The position numbers and the translations under genes are program-made. 64,000 nt of DNA, taken from contig NZ_WQNH01000004.1 in the NCBI RefSeq assembly GCF_009812055.1, positions 62,001-126,000 of the forward strand, in the 5' to 3' direction. The notes below the pieces were generated by a model that saw nothing but the letters and a program-made list of their open reading frames with translations, ran no database searches and was not told where the DNA came from. Of the stretch, positions 22,588-30,787 are shown one piece after another; position 1 is the first letter of the stretch, and each line of letters begins with the position of its first letter. Source of the stretch: Chelativorans xinjiangensis (lineage in GTDB: Bacteria; Pseudomonadota; Alphaproteobacteria; Rhizobiales; Rhizobiaceae).

Positions 22588-22674
22588 ATGGCCGATCTCA
22601 TTCAGGATGTTGCTTCGCTGGTTGCCGTCAGCTCCTTCATCGTCGTCGTCGCCACCTGGATCGGTGCGCTGTAG
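22588..22674 (+). CDS. 28-aa single-helix membrane peptide under SOS control
   Basis: A 28-residue peptide starting MADLIQDVASLV and ending VVVATWIGAL. Residues 9-28 are almost wholly hydrophobic, so a single membrane helix is likely. The ATG follows a good ribosome site (aggagag) and the gene is framed by a LexA-box promoter and a strong terminator, forming its own transcription unit. The layout resembles Caulobacter SidA, a 29-residue SOS-induced membrane peptide that blocks cell division, but I cannot show homology. A division-inhibitor role is inference. Confidence 0.75.
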   Translation: MADLIQDVASLVAVSSFIVVVATWIGAL

Positions 22675-22684
22675 ATGCAGAAAG

Positions 22685-22710
22685 GAAAGGGCCGCGGAGG
22701 CGGCCCTTTC
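22685..22710. terminator. Strong hairpin terminator after the small peptide
   Basis: Perfect 11-bp stem GAAAGGGCCGC / GCGGCCCTTTC with a GGAG tetraloop. The T run is short (three), but the stem is very GC-rich. It sits between the small peptide gene and the convergent ggt gene, so it may serve both directions. Confidence 0.75.
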
Positions 22711-22735
22711 GGAGTGCTAAGGACCGGCCCTGGCC

Positions 22736-24499
22736 TCAGTCGCCTATAGCCACGCCTTCGCGCCGTGGGTCGGCGCCGCCTTCCAGTCCTTCGGGCGTGA
22801 ATGCGACGCCGTGGAGGCCGGAGGTGAGGTCCGTGATGTCGACCTCGAAGCCGAGCGCTTCAAGCTCGTCGGCGAAGGTTTCGGCAGGCGTGCCGGCTTC
22901 CACGGCGTAGGTGCCGAAGCGGTTGGTCAGGTGCGGCAGGGAGATCGCCTGCTGCATGTCCATGTCCCAGTCGATGAGCGCGATGATCGCGTTGGCGACA
23001 TAAGGAATGATGTTCGAGCCTCCGGGCGATCCGAGCGCAAAGGCGGGTTCTCCGTCTTCGAGGATGATCGTCGGTGCCATGGAGGAGCGTGGGCGCTTGC
23101 CCGGTTCCACCCGGTTGGCCACCGCCTCGCCGTCGCTGTCGGGCGCGAAGGAGAAGTCGGTGAGTTCGTTGTTGAGCAGGAATCCCGCCGCCATCTGCCG
23201 CGAGCCGAAGCCGTTCTCGATGGTGGTGGTGATGGAGGCGATGTTGCCGTCTTCGTCGACGATGACGAAATGCGAGGTGGACGGGCGCTCGGGCTCGAGG
23301 CCGGGAAGCCTGAGTTCGGCCTTGTCCCAGGGCGGCGAGCCGGCCTCGACCTCGTCTTCGGCAAGCGCCGTCGGCCGGCGCAGAAGTGCGGCGCGGCTCT
23401 CCAGATAGTCCTGGTTCAAAAGCCCCTTCGGCATGGAGACGAAGTCGCTGTCGGCCATGTAGAGCCCGCGGTCGGCAAAGGCGAGGCGCGTGGCATCGCC
23501 GATGATGCGCCAGCTTTCCGGGTCGTCCGGCCCGAGCGCCGCAAGGTCGAAATGCGAGACCATGCCGAGGATCTGCCCCACGGTCAGAGCGCCGGAGGAG
23601 GGCGGTCCCATGCCGCAGACCTCGTAGCCGCGATAGGGCGCGCAGACGGCCGGCCGCTCCTTCACCTCGTAGGCCGCCAGGTCTTCGAGGCTGAGGAGAC
23701 CCGGATTGGTCGGGTGGTCCTGCACTGCGGCGACGATCTTCTCGGCGATCTCGCCGGTATAGAAGGCCTCGGAGCCGCCCTCCGCGATCGCCCGCAGCGT
23801 CTCCGCATATTCCGGGTTCTTGAGCTGCGTGCCCTCGGCGAGCGGTTCGCCGTCCGCGTCATAGAAATAAGCCCGCGCCGCTTCCTCCTGGTCGAGCTTG
23901 CCCCGGTCGTTGGCGATCAGCGTGTGAAGCCGCGACGAAACGGCGAAGCCCTCCTCGGCCACTTCGATGGCCGGCGTCAGGAGGTTCGCCCAGTCGAGCT
24001 TCCCATAGCGCTCGTGCACTGTCTCCATCAGCCGCACCGTACCCGGCGTTCCCACCGAGCGGCCGCCGATGACGGCGTCGAAGAAGGCGAGCGGCTCGCC
24101 CTCCTCGTCGAGGAAAAGGTCGGGCGAGGCGGCCATGGGTGCGGTCTCGCGGCCGTCGAAGGTGGTGATCTCGCCGCTTTCCCCATCGTACCAGACGAGG
24201 AACGCACCGCCGCCGAGGCCGGAGGATTGCGGCTCGACGAGGCCGAGCACGGTCTGCACGGCCACCAGCGCGTCCGCCGCGCTTCCGCCCTGCCGCAGCA
24301 CCTCGAGCCCGGCCTCCGCGGCAAGCGGGTTGGCCGCCGCCACCATCTGCCGGCGCGCCGGGACGACCGTCCTTTCCTCGCTGCCGCTGGCGATCTCCGG
24401 CGCCAGCGTATCGGCTGCCTGCTGGGCCGCGGCGGGCAGGCCGAGCGCCAGCCCCACACCCAGCGCCAGCGCGCCGACGGTCAATCCCTTCTCCTGCAT
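22736..24499 (-). CDS. ggt: gamma-glutamyltransferase
   Basis: A 587-residue secreted gamma-glutamyltranspeptidase that cleaves or transfers the gamma-glutamyl group of glutathione in the periplasm. A signal peptide is clear (GLTVGALALGVGLALGLPAAAQ). The conserved region RQMVAAANPLAAEAGLEVLRQGGSA-type sequence follows. The autoprocessing nucleophile is Thr408 in STSHFVIVDEDGN, and the oxyanion region includes GSPGGSNI. The ATG at 24499 has AAGGAG eight bases upstream; an in-frame GTG at 24508 is too close to it. It starts right after lipB on the same strand. Confidence 0.93.
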   Translation of the reverse strand: MQEKGLTVGALALGVGLALGLPAAAQQAADTLAPEIASGSEERTVVPARRQMVAAANPLAAEAGLEVLRQGGSAADALVAVQTVLGLVEPQSSGLGGGAFLVWYDGESGEITTFDGRETAPMAASPDLFLDEEGEPLAFFDAVIGGRSVGTPGTVRLMETVHERYGKLDWANLLTPAIEVAEEGFAVSSRLHTLIANDRGKLDQEEAARAYFYDADGEPLAEGTQLKNPEYAETLRAIAEGGSEAFYTGEIAEKIVAAVQDHPTNPGLLSLEDLAAYEVKERPAVCAPYRGYEVCGMGPPSSGALTVGQILGMVSHFDLAALGPDDPESWRIIGDATRLAFADRGLYMADSDFVSMPKGLLNQDYLESRAALLRRPTALAEDEVEAGSPPWDKAELRLPGLEPERPSTSHFVIVDEDGNIASITTTIENGFGSRQMAAGFLLNNELTDFSFAPDSDGEAVANRVEPGKRPRSSMAPTIILEDGEPAFALGSPGGSNIIPYVANAIIALIDWDMDMQQAISLPHLTNRFGTYAVEAGTPAETFADELEALGFEVDITDLTSGLHGVAFTPEGLEGGADPRREGVAIGD

Positions 24500-24500
24500 G

Positions 24501-25247
24501 TCACGCACTCCTTGCCAATGCCCCGTCCCGCCCGGCTTCTGCCGGCCCGAAGACCTCCTCGAAGGCCTGTTTCAGCGCCACGTCGAAATCGGCCAGCGCC
24601 ACCGGCAACCCGAGATCGACCAGGCTGGTGATGCCGAAGCCGGGAATCCCGCAGGGCACGATGCCCGAGTAGTGCGAAAGGTCCGGCTCGATATTGACGG
24701 CGATACCGTGAAAGCTCACCCAGCGGCGCAGGCGGATGCCGATGGCGGCGATCTTGTCCTCCATCGGCGTGCCGTCCGGCAGCGGCGGCTTGTCCGGCCG
24801 CACGACCCACACGCCGACGCGGCCCGCCCGTCGCTCGCCCTTGACGTTGAAGCGGGCAAGGCTGGCGATGATCCATTCTTCGAGCGCGGTGACGAAGGCG
24901 CGCACGTCCTCGCGCCGCTGCTTCAGATCGAGCATCACATAGGCCACGCGCTGACCCGGCCCGTGATAGGTGTATTCGCCCCCGCGCCCCGCCTTATGCA
25001 CCGGAAAGCGCCCCGCATCGAGCAGGTCCCCGGGTGCCGCGCTCGTGCCCGCCGTATAAAGGGGAGGGTGCTCGACCAGCCACACCATCTCGCCCGCCTG
25101 GCCGGCGCGGATGGCGTCGGCGCGCGCCTCCATGAAGGCAAGCGCCGTCTCATAAGGGGTCAGCCCGGGTTCGACGCGCCACTCCACCGGCGGGGCCGCC
25201 GCGCGCGGGTGAAAGGCCTGAGCGGGTGGTGCGGCCGTCTCATTCAT
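24501..25247 (-). CDS. lipB: lipoyl(octanoyl) transferase
   Basis: A 248-residue enzyme that moves octanoyl from acyl carrier protein to the E2 and GcvH proteins, the first step of lipoate attachment. Family motifs are [20 protein letters not shown] and, with the catalytic Cys, [16 protein letters not shown]; the preceding [15 protein letters not shown] is also conserved. I chose the ATG at 25247 rather than the upstream one at 25325. One base separates its stop from ggt, which is not an obvious functional partner. Confidence 0.93.
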   Translation of the reverse strand: MNETAAPPAQAFHPRAAAPPVEWRVEPGLTPYETALAFMEARADAIRAGQAGEMVWLVEHPPLYTAGTSAAPGDLLDAGRFPVHKAGRGGEYTYHGPGQRVAYVMLDLKQRREDVRAFVTALEEWIIASLARFNVKGERRAGRVGVWVVRPDKPPLPDGTPMEDKIAAIGIRLRRWVSFHGIAVNIEPDLSHYSGIVPCGIPGFGITSLVDLGLPVALADFDVALKQAFEEVFGPAEAGRDGALARSA

Positions 25248-25389
25248 CGTCTTTTCTCCATGCCGACATATGACCTCGAAAGAGCAAAAAGGTCCAGCAA
25301 CGACCGGCGATGCGGCAGCGGTCATGGCAACTCACCCGTTAAGCACGAGGCTCTCAACGGGCGGCGCTATATGAGGCAGGGAGAAAAAT

Positions 25390-25474
25390 TGGTGCGGTCG
25401 AGAAGACTCGAACTTCCACGGGTTGCCCCACAGCGACCTCAACGCTGCGCGTCTACCAATTCCGCCACGACCGC
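25390..25474 (-). tRNA. tRNA-Leu (anticodon GAG)
   Basis: An 85-nt class II tRNA with the CCA end encoded. Acceptor arms are GCGGTCG and CGACCGC. The anticodon stem CAGCG/CGCTG holds the loop TTGAGGT, giving anticodon GAG (Leu, CUC/CUU). A variable arm TGGGGCAACCCG and a T arm with GTTCGAGTC are present. It reads away from mgtE. The 320 bases between it and mgtE (25475-25794) show a ggccgg / ccggcc hairpin at 25487-25504 but no convincing gene. Confidence 0.96.
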
Positions 25475-25794
25475 ACGCAACGAAAGGCCGGTTGCCACCG
25501 GCCACGGCGCATGTAGCAAATCGCCTCCCGCGAAACAAGCCTGAGATATGCCAAATCGGCGTAAAAAGACCGTCGTCCGGTACCACCCGATTGCAAGCGG
25601 CGGCACCGCCGTTTCCGCCTCATGCGATTGTCTGTGGACGGCGTTGGGCATGCTGCTCCTTTCCCCTGGGACGCTCTTTGCGAATCTTATTGCGGCATTG
25701 CCTGCGACAGGCTTTGTATTCGCGCCGGACGCGCGCTACAGGTGCCGCATCGTGAACCGGACCGGCTTCAGGGTCAAAACCGAGGAGAGCGCCG

Positions 25795-27213
25795 TTGAGC
25801 GAGCCGGAAACGCAAGGGATTGATGGCACCCCGGCCGACGCGCCGGAGCGCGGCATCTATGGCGAGGACGGGGTCATCGCCGCTCCCTTCCTTGCGCATA
25901 TCGGCGCCGCTATCGCCGACCGCGACACGCTGACGCTGAAGAAGGATGTCGGCACCCTGCACCAATCCGAGGTCGGCGACCTGCTCGAGGCCCTGATGCC
26001 GGAGCAGCGCCGGGCGCTGGTCCAGCTCATGGGCGAGGAGTTCGACTTCACCGCCCTGACGGAGGTCGATGAGGCGATCCGCCTCGACATCGTCGGCAGC
26101 CTGCCCAACGTCCAGATCGCCAAGGCTCTCCAGCACCTCGATTCCGACGATGCCGTCTACATCCTCGAGGACATCGAGCAGGAAGACCAGGACGAGATCC
26201 TGGCGCAGCTCCCCTTCACCGAGCGCGTGCGCCTGCGCCGCTCGCTCGGCTATCCCGAGGAGACGGCCGGCCGGCGCATGCAGACGGAGTTCGTCGCCGT
26301 CCCCCCTTTCTGGACGGTCGGTCAGACCATCGACTACATGCGCGACGAGCAGAACCTGCCGGATTCCTTCTCGCAGATATTCGTCATCGACCCGACCTTC
26401 CGCCTCGTCGGCGCCGTCGATCTCGACCGCATCCTGCGCACCCGGCGCTCGGTCAAGATCGAGGACGTGATGCGCGAGACGCGCCATGCCATCCCGGCCA
26501 CCATGGACCAGGAGGAGGCGGCGAAGATCTTCGAGCAGTACGATCTCCTATCGGCCGCCGTCGTCGACGAGAACGAGCGGCTGGTCGGCGTCTTGACCAT
26601 CGACGACGTGGTCGACGTCATCACGCAAGAAGCCGAGGAGGACCTGATGCGCATGGGCGGCGTCGGCGACGAGGAATTGTCGGATACCGTGCTCGCCATC
26701 TCGCGCTCGCGCGTGCCGTGGCTCATGGTCAACCTGGTCACGGCCTTGATGTCCGCCTCCGTGATCGGCCTTTTCGATGCCTCGATCGAGCAGATGGTGG
26801 CGCTCGCCGTGCTGATGCCGATCGTGGCGTCCTCGGGCGGCAATGCCGGCACGCAGACCATGACGGTGACCGTGCGCGCGCTCGCCACCCGCGACCTCGA
26901 CATCTACAATTCAGGCCGCATCATCCGGCGCGAGATCCTGGTCGGCCTGTTGAACGGGGTAACCCTGGCTCTCATCGTCGGCACGGTGGCGGCCATCTGG
27001 TTTCACAACGTCCAGCTCGGCGGCATCATCGGCGCGGCGATGATCTTCAACATGCTCGCCGCTGCGGTCGCGGGCAATCTCATCCCGCTGCTTCTCAACA
27101 AGGCAGGCGCCGACCCCGCCATCTCTTCGTCCGTCTTCGTCACAATGGTGACCGACGTCTTCGGCTTCTTCGCCTTCCTCGGCCTGGCCACCTGGTGGTT
27201 CGGGCTTGTTTGA
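25795..27213 (+). CDS. mgtE: magnesium transporter MgtE
   Basis: A 472-residue Mg2+ channel. Order: an N-terminal helical-repeat domain (about 30-150) ending YPEETAGRRMQTEFV; two CBS domains (about 155-280) that sense cytoplasmic Mg2+; a connecting helix; and five membrane helices from about 305, with the conserved block MPIVASSGGNAGTQT that lines the pore. The start is a TTG behind gaggagag; no closer ATG keeps the family N-terminus. It stands alone between the tRNA and a convergent MFS gene. Confidence 0.92.
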   Translation: MSEPETQGIDGTPADAPERGIYGEDGVIAAPFLAHIGAAIADRDTLTLKKDVGTLHQSEVGDLLEALMPEQRRALVQLMGEEFDFTALTEVDEAIRLDIVGSLPNVQIAKALQHLDSDDAVYILEDIEQEDQDEILAQLPFTERVRLRRSLGYPEETAGRRMQTEFVAVPPFWTVGQTIDYMRDEQNLPDSFSQIFVIDPTFRLVGAVDLDRILRTRRSVKIEDVMRETRHAIPATMDQEEAAKIFEQYDLLSAAVVDENERLVGVLTIDDVVDVITQEAEEDLMRMGGVGDEELSDTVLAISRSRVPWLMVNLVTALMSASVIGLFDASIEQMVALAVLMPIVASSGGNAGTQTMTVTVRALATRDLDIYNSGRIIRREILVGLLNGVTLALIVGTVAAIWFHNVQLGGIIGAAMIFNMLAAAVAGNLIPLLLNKAGADPAISSSVFVTMVTDVFGFFAFLGLATWWFGLV

Positions 27214-27248
27214 TCCCGAAAAGCGGATACCGGCGGTAAATCGTAAAA

Positions 27249-28490
27249 CTAAGCCGCCGCCGGCGCCGTGCTTGGCCGGCGCAGGAGGATCAAAAGGATC
27301 ACCGCGATGTTGAGAAGGTTCCAGGCGATGCCGTTGAGGAAGGCGGCCTGGTAGGAGCCGGTGAGGTCGTAGATGAAACCCGACATCCATCCGCCCAGCG
27401 CCATGCCGGCGATCGTCGCCATGATGACGATGCCGACCCGCTGCCCCGCCTCGCGCGCCGGCAGGTACTCGCGCACGATGATGGCGTAGGAAGGCACGAT
27501 GCCGCCCTGCGACAGCCCGAAGACCAGCGACACGATGTAAAGCGAGGCCAGCCCGTCCCAGGGGATATAGAGGATCAGTGCCAGGCACTGCAGCACCGAG
27601 CCGATGAGCACGGTGCGCGCGCCGCCGATATAGTCGGCGATGAAGCCGGAGGCGAGCCGGCTGACAATGCCGCCGGCCAGCATCAGCGATAGCATCTCCG
27701 CGCCGCGCGCCACGCCATAGCCGAGGTCGACGCAATAGGCGACGATGTGCACCTGCGGCATCGACATCGCCACGCAGCAGGCCACGCCGGCGACGATCAG
27801 AAGCCCCTGCAGGACGGGCGGCGAGAATGGGCTGGGCCCGGCCCGCCGGCGCAGGCCCGTGGGCATCCCGTCGCTGCCGAGCGGCGAGGCGGCGGGCGGG
27901 CGCGGGCGCAGGAGCAGCGCCAGCGGCACGATCGTCACGATGCAGAAGATGCCGATGTATAGAAACGTCACGCGCCAGCCCGTGCCGGCGAGCATGAGCT
28001 TGATGACCGTCGGCCAGACGACGCCCGCCAGATAGTTTCCGCTGGCCGCAGCCGCCACCGCTATGCCGCGCCGGCGCTCGAACCAGTGCGAGATGTCGGC
28101 GATCAGCGGGCCGAAGGTGGACGAGGCGCCGAAACCCACCAGAGCCTGCAGGAGGGCGAACTGCCAGACCGACTGCGCGAAGCACGACAGGATGAAGCCG
28201 CTCCCCAGTGCCACGCCCGCCAGTGCCACAGGCAGTGCCACGCCCATGCGGTCGACATAGCGCCCGATCAGCACGTTGCCGGCGGCAAAGCCGATCATGG
28301 CGGCGGTATAGGGCAGGGAGGCGTCGGCCCGTTCCACGGCAAAGTCCGCCTGCACGCCGGGCAGCACCACTACCACCGCCCACATGCCCACGCTGCCGAT
28401 CGTGCCGAGCAGCAGGCACAGGGTCAGCCGCAGCCAGGAATGGATGTCGTCTGGCCGGCGCTCCTCGGCGGCCGGCAAGGGCTGAAGCAT
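27249..28490 (-). CDS. MFS transporter
   Basis: A 413-residue major facilitator with 12 predicted membrane helices, beginning MLQPLPAAEERRPDDIHSW. The signature loop between helices 2 and 3 is NVLIGRYVDRMG. I chose the ATG at 28490, which has GGAG seven bases upstream; the open frame before it is rich in Arg/His/Thr and unlikely to be translated. The substrate is unknown; the general pattern resembles anion or monocarboxylate transporters. A 110-bp repeat lies upstream, between this gene and the divergent merR. Confidence 0.85.
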   Translation of the reverse strand: MLQPLPAAEERRPDDIHSWLRLTLCLLLGTIGSVGMWAVVVVLPGVQADFAVERADASLPYTAAMIGFAAGNVLIGRYVDRMGVALPVALAGVALGSGFILSCFAQSVWQFALLQALVGFGASSTFGPLIADISHWFERRRGIAVAAAASGNYLAGVVWPTVIKLMLAGTGWRVTFLYIGIFCIVTIVPLALLLRPRPPAASPLGSDGMPTGLRRRAGPSPFSPPVLQGLLIVAGVACCVAMSMPQVHIVAYCVDLGYGVARGAEMLSLMLAGGIVSRLASGFIADYIGGARTVLIGSVLQCLALILYIPWDGLASLYIVSLVFGLSQGGIVPSYAIIVREYLPAREAGQRVGIVIMATIAGMALGGWMSGFIYDLTGSYQAAFLNGIAWNLLNIAVILLILLRRPSTAPAAA

Positions 28491-28580
28491 GGCAGGTCTC
28501 CGGGCGTTCGCGGGTGAGCCGTAGCCTTGCTGGCGGTGGGGCCGGTAGGGCCAGGGGGCGGTATCGGTTGTCCTGGTGGT

Positions 28581-28690
28581 GCGATCCTGACAGATGGCAC
28601 CCATCTGTCAGGACAAATCGCCCCACCGGATTAATAGCTTGTGGGCTGACTTTTCCAAACAGATGGGTACCATCTGTTTGGGTCAGACCA
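28581..28690. repeat. 110-bp double-palindrome repeat, copy 1
   Basis: Two near-perfect palindromes in a 110-base unit: cctgacagatgg-CAC-ccatctgtcagg at 28585-28612 and caaacagatgg-GTA-ccatctgtttg at about 28656-28680, separated by about 45 bases. The second copy at 31623-31732 is the same length and orientation. The copies differ by paired substitutions that keep the arms complementary. This copy lies between divergent genes. Confidence 0.9.
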
Positions 28691-28721
28691 ATAGCGGGAA
28701 AGTGCGCGGTATGAATTGACT

Positions 28722-28731
28722 TTTACGTAAA
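28722..28731. promoter_or_regulatory. candidate operator TTTACGTAAA upstream of merR
   Basis: The 10-base palindrome TTTACGTAAA directly follows ttgact in attgacttttacgtaaatc, 48 bases before the merR start. TTTACGTAAA-type palindromes are known for MerR-family regulators of branched-chain amino acid catabolism (LiuR). I infer autoregulation by the adjacent MerR protein. Confidence 0.45.
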
Positions 28732-28778
28732 TCAGATGGCAGTGTCGCCCCTCTTGGGAAAGCGAGTCTGGCGAGCGC

Positions 28779-29165
28779 ATGCGGGAATACTACACGATCA
28801 CGGAACTCACCCGCGAATTCGGCATCTCGACACGCACGCTGCGCTTTTACGAGGACGAAGGGCTCATCCACCCCGTTCGCCGCGGGCGCACGCGCCTCTA
28901 CCGCCCTTCCGACCGGCACCTGGTGCGCCAGATCCTGCGCGGCCGCCGGCTGGGGTTCTCCATCAACGAGATCCGCGAGATCATCCAGGTCTACAGAACG
29001 CCGCCCGGCGAGGTGGCGCAGCTGCACCTGATGATCCAGAAGATCGAGGAGAAGCGGCAGAACCTGCGCCAGAAGCGCCGCGATCTGGAAGACACGCTGC
29101 AGGAGCTGGACCAGGCGGAGGAAGCCTGCGTGGAGCGGTTGGCCGAGCTTGGTGTAAAGACCTGA
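28779..29165 (+). CDS. MerR family transcriptional regulator
   Basis: A 128-residue regulator with the MerR winged helix at the N-terminus (YTITELTREFGISTRTLRFYEDEGLIHP), then the recognition wing and a long coiled-coil dimerisation helix (about 75-115). Only one Cys is present in the C-terminal region (EEACVERL), so it does not look like a metal or redox sensor. It resembles the LiuR-like group, consistent with the TTTACGTAAA site upstream. No branched-chain catabolic genes are nearby, so the target is not shown. Confidence 0.85.
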   Translation: MREYYTITELTREFGISTRTLRFYEDEGLIHPVRRGRTRLYRPSDRHLVRQILRGRRLGFSINEIREIIQVYRTPPGEVAQLHLMIQKIEEKRQNLRQKRRDLEDTLQELDQAEEACVERLAELGVKT

Positions 29166-29172
29166 GCTTGCT

Positions 29173-29652
29173 TCAGAACCAGCGCCGCACCTTCTTCTGA
29201 TAATCGCGGTAGCGCTTGCCGAAGCGCAGCGCCAGATGCCGCTCCTCCGGTTCGATGGCGAGCTTCTGCGTGAGGTAGGCTGCGAGGATGCCGAAGACGA
29301 AGAACCAGAGCGCACCGGCTATCATGCCGATGGCGAACATCAGCGCCGTATTGCCCAAATAAAGGGGATTACGGCTGAAGGCATAGGGGCCACCCGTCAC
29401 CAGATGGTCGGCGACCTTGGTTGGATTGATGGTCGTGTTGGCGCGCCGTAGCGCCCGTATGGCGGCGATGTCCATGAGGATGGTCGCCACGACCAGAAGC
29501 CAACCAACGGCGAAAAGCAGGTCGGAAAGGGGCGGGCCGAGCCAGGGTAGGGGCACGGCATAGCTTAGTGCCGCGCTGACCGCGACGGCGATGAGATAGA
29601 GGATCGGCGGCCAGGGAATGCGGCTTGGAGCCTCTTCGGCCGAATCGCTCAT
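29173..29652 (-). CDS. isoprenylcysteine carboxyl methyltransferase-family membrane protein
   Basis: A 159-residue integral membrane protein with about four hydrophobic helices. The C-terminal half carries the family block HLVTGGPYAFSRNPLYLGNTALM followed by IEPEERHLALRFGKRYRDYQKKVRRW, as in bacterial ICMT/NnrU-like methyltransferases that use S-adenosylmethionine. The real substrate of these bacterial members is generally unknown. It is convergent with merR (7 bases between stops) and follows the DUF1624 gene on its own strand. Confidence 0.85.
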   Translation of the reverse strand: MSDSAEEAPSRIPWPPILYLIAVAVSAALSYAVPLPWLGPPLSDLLFAVGWLLVVATILMDIAAIRALRRANTTINPTKVADHLVTGGPYAFSRNPLYLGNTALMFAIGMIAGALWFFVFGILAAYLTQKLAIEPEERHLALRFGKRYRDYQKKVRRWF

Positions 29653-29703
29653 GACTTTGTCTCCTCCCGTCCTGCGTCACCGCTCCGCGGATTTCCGCAA
29701 GCC

Positions 29704-30660
29704 TTATCCATTGTTCTCCACGCTGCAGCGAAAGGCAACATCCTCCAGCCAGGATTGGATCGCCTCGCTGCGCCGTGGGTTGTAGAGTTCGCCAAGCCGG
29801 TTCTCGGTCGTCGCTGCCTCCATCACGCAGGCGCAATAGGCGCGGCAGAAGTTTTCCTTGCGCTCGACCGCACATTGGCTGCTGCACGCTTCAAGGAAGA
29901 ACTGCCCCCGGTCGGGCGCGGCCGGCGGCATGAGCTGGGCGAAAAGCCAGACGCTGGAGAACAGCACCGGCTGGTGCAGCAGGTAGAAGGCGAGGCTGTG
30001 GCGCCCGGCCGCGCCCAGAAGCGGCACACGGCTTGCCGGCGCAAACCCCGCCATGCGGGCGAAGAGGCCCGCGCGCGCCGCCGCTTTGGCGGCTGCGATG
30101 CCCAGGAGCACGGCGCCGAACCAGGGAAAGATGGGGATATAGTCGTTGGAGCCGGGGACGTTGCGCGACAGCCCCGTCCACCAGAAGACCGGCTGGTCGA
30201 GAAAGGGCGCATGCACGAAATGCGGCGCGGCGATGACCGCTGCCGCGAGCGCCAGGAGCGCGGCAACCGGCAGCCTCAGGAGAAGGAGGCCGAGCACGCT
30301 CGAGAGCGTGATGTTGTGCAGGATGCCGAAGAAGATGAAGGCATCCGGCGTGGCGAAATAGGTGACCGCCGTGATCGCCGCCGCCGCAATTGCGATCATC
30401 GCCAACCTCCTGGCGAAGGAGCGCAAGCGGATAGCCCGCCCATGCGCCAGGTAAAGGCCGACGCCCACCAGGAACAGAAAGGAACTGGCGATGGAACGGG
30501 CAAAAATCTTCCATCCGCCGGTCACCGACGTGCCGGGCTCGATATAGCCGAAAAAGTCGAGGTCCCATGTAAAATGGTATATGGCCATGGCGACCAGGGC
30601 GGTGCCGCGGGCGATGTCGATGAGTTCGATTCGTCGATGATCCGTCGGCGTCAGTTGCAC
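29704..30660 (-). CDS. DUF1624 (heparan-alpha-glucosaminide N-acetyltransferase-like) membrane protein with Cys-rich tail
   Basis: About 318 residues with eight or so predicted helices. The family opening RRIELIDIARGTALVAMAIYH and the segments FLVGVGLYLAHGRAIR, FFGILHNITL, FPWFGAVLLG and LAFYLLHQP mark DUF1624, related to the catalytic domain of heparan-alpha-glucosaminide acetyltransferase. The start is uncertain: I use the GTG at 30660 with GGGGA upstream, since earlier sequence is not family-like and nears the divergent gene. The last 65 residues are an extra soluble tail with six Cys (CSSQC, CRAYCAC and one later). Substrate unknown. Confidence 0.75.
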   Translation of the reverse strand: MQLTPTDHRRIELIDIARGTALVAMAIYHFTWDLDFFGYIEPGTSVTGGWKIFARSIASSFLFLVGVGLYLAHGRAIRLRSFARRLAMIAIAAAAITAVTYFATPDAFIFFGILHNITLSSVLGLLLLRLPVAALLALAAAVIAAPHFVHAPFLDQPVFWWTGLSRNVPGSNDYIPIFPWFGAVLLGIAAAKAAARAGLFARMAGFAPASRVPLLGAAGRHSLAFYLLHQPVLFSSVWLFAQLMPPAAPDRGQFFLEACSSQCAVERKENFCRAYCACVMEAATTENRLGELYNPRRSEAIQSWLEDVAFRCSVENNG

Positions 30661-30787
30661 CTTCAGCGTCCCCGGCAGCGTCGTGAATGCCGGCGCAGGA
30701 ACGCATATTCTTGGCCGTCGTTCAATGCACACGGGCGTGAAAGCGCCTTTTCCGCAGGCGGATAACAGCGCAAGGAGAAGAGAAGCC

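Noticed and set aside
22811-24631. A 606-codon plus-strand open frame opposite ggt
   Set aside because: ggt is certain from its motifs and signal peptide; the opposite frame has no recognisable fold.
25548-25823. A 91-codon open frame between tRNA-Leu and mgtE
   Set aside because: It overlaps the mgtE start, has no ribosome site and resembles no family I know; left as non-coding.
28581-28690. Operator shared by the MFS and merR genes
   Set aside because: The same 110-bp unit occurs at 31623-31732 between two gene ends, so it is better explained as a dispersed repeat.
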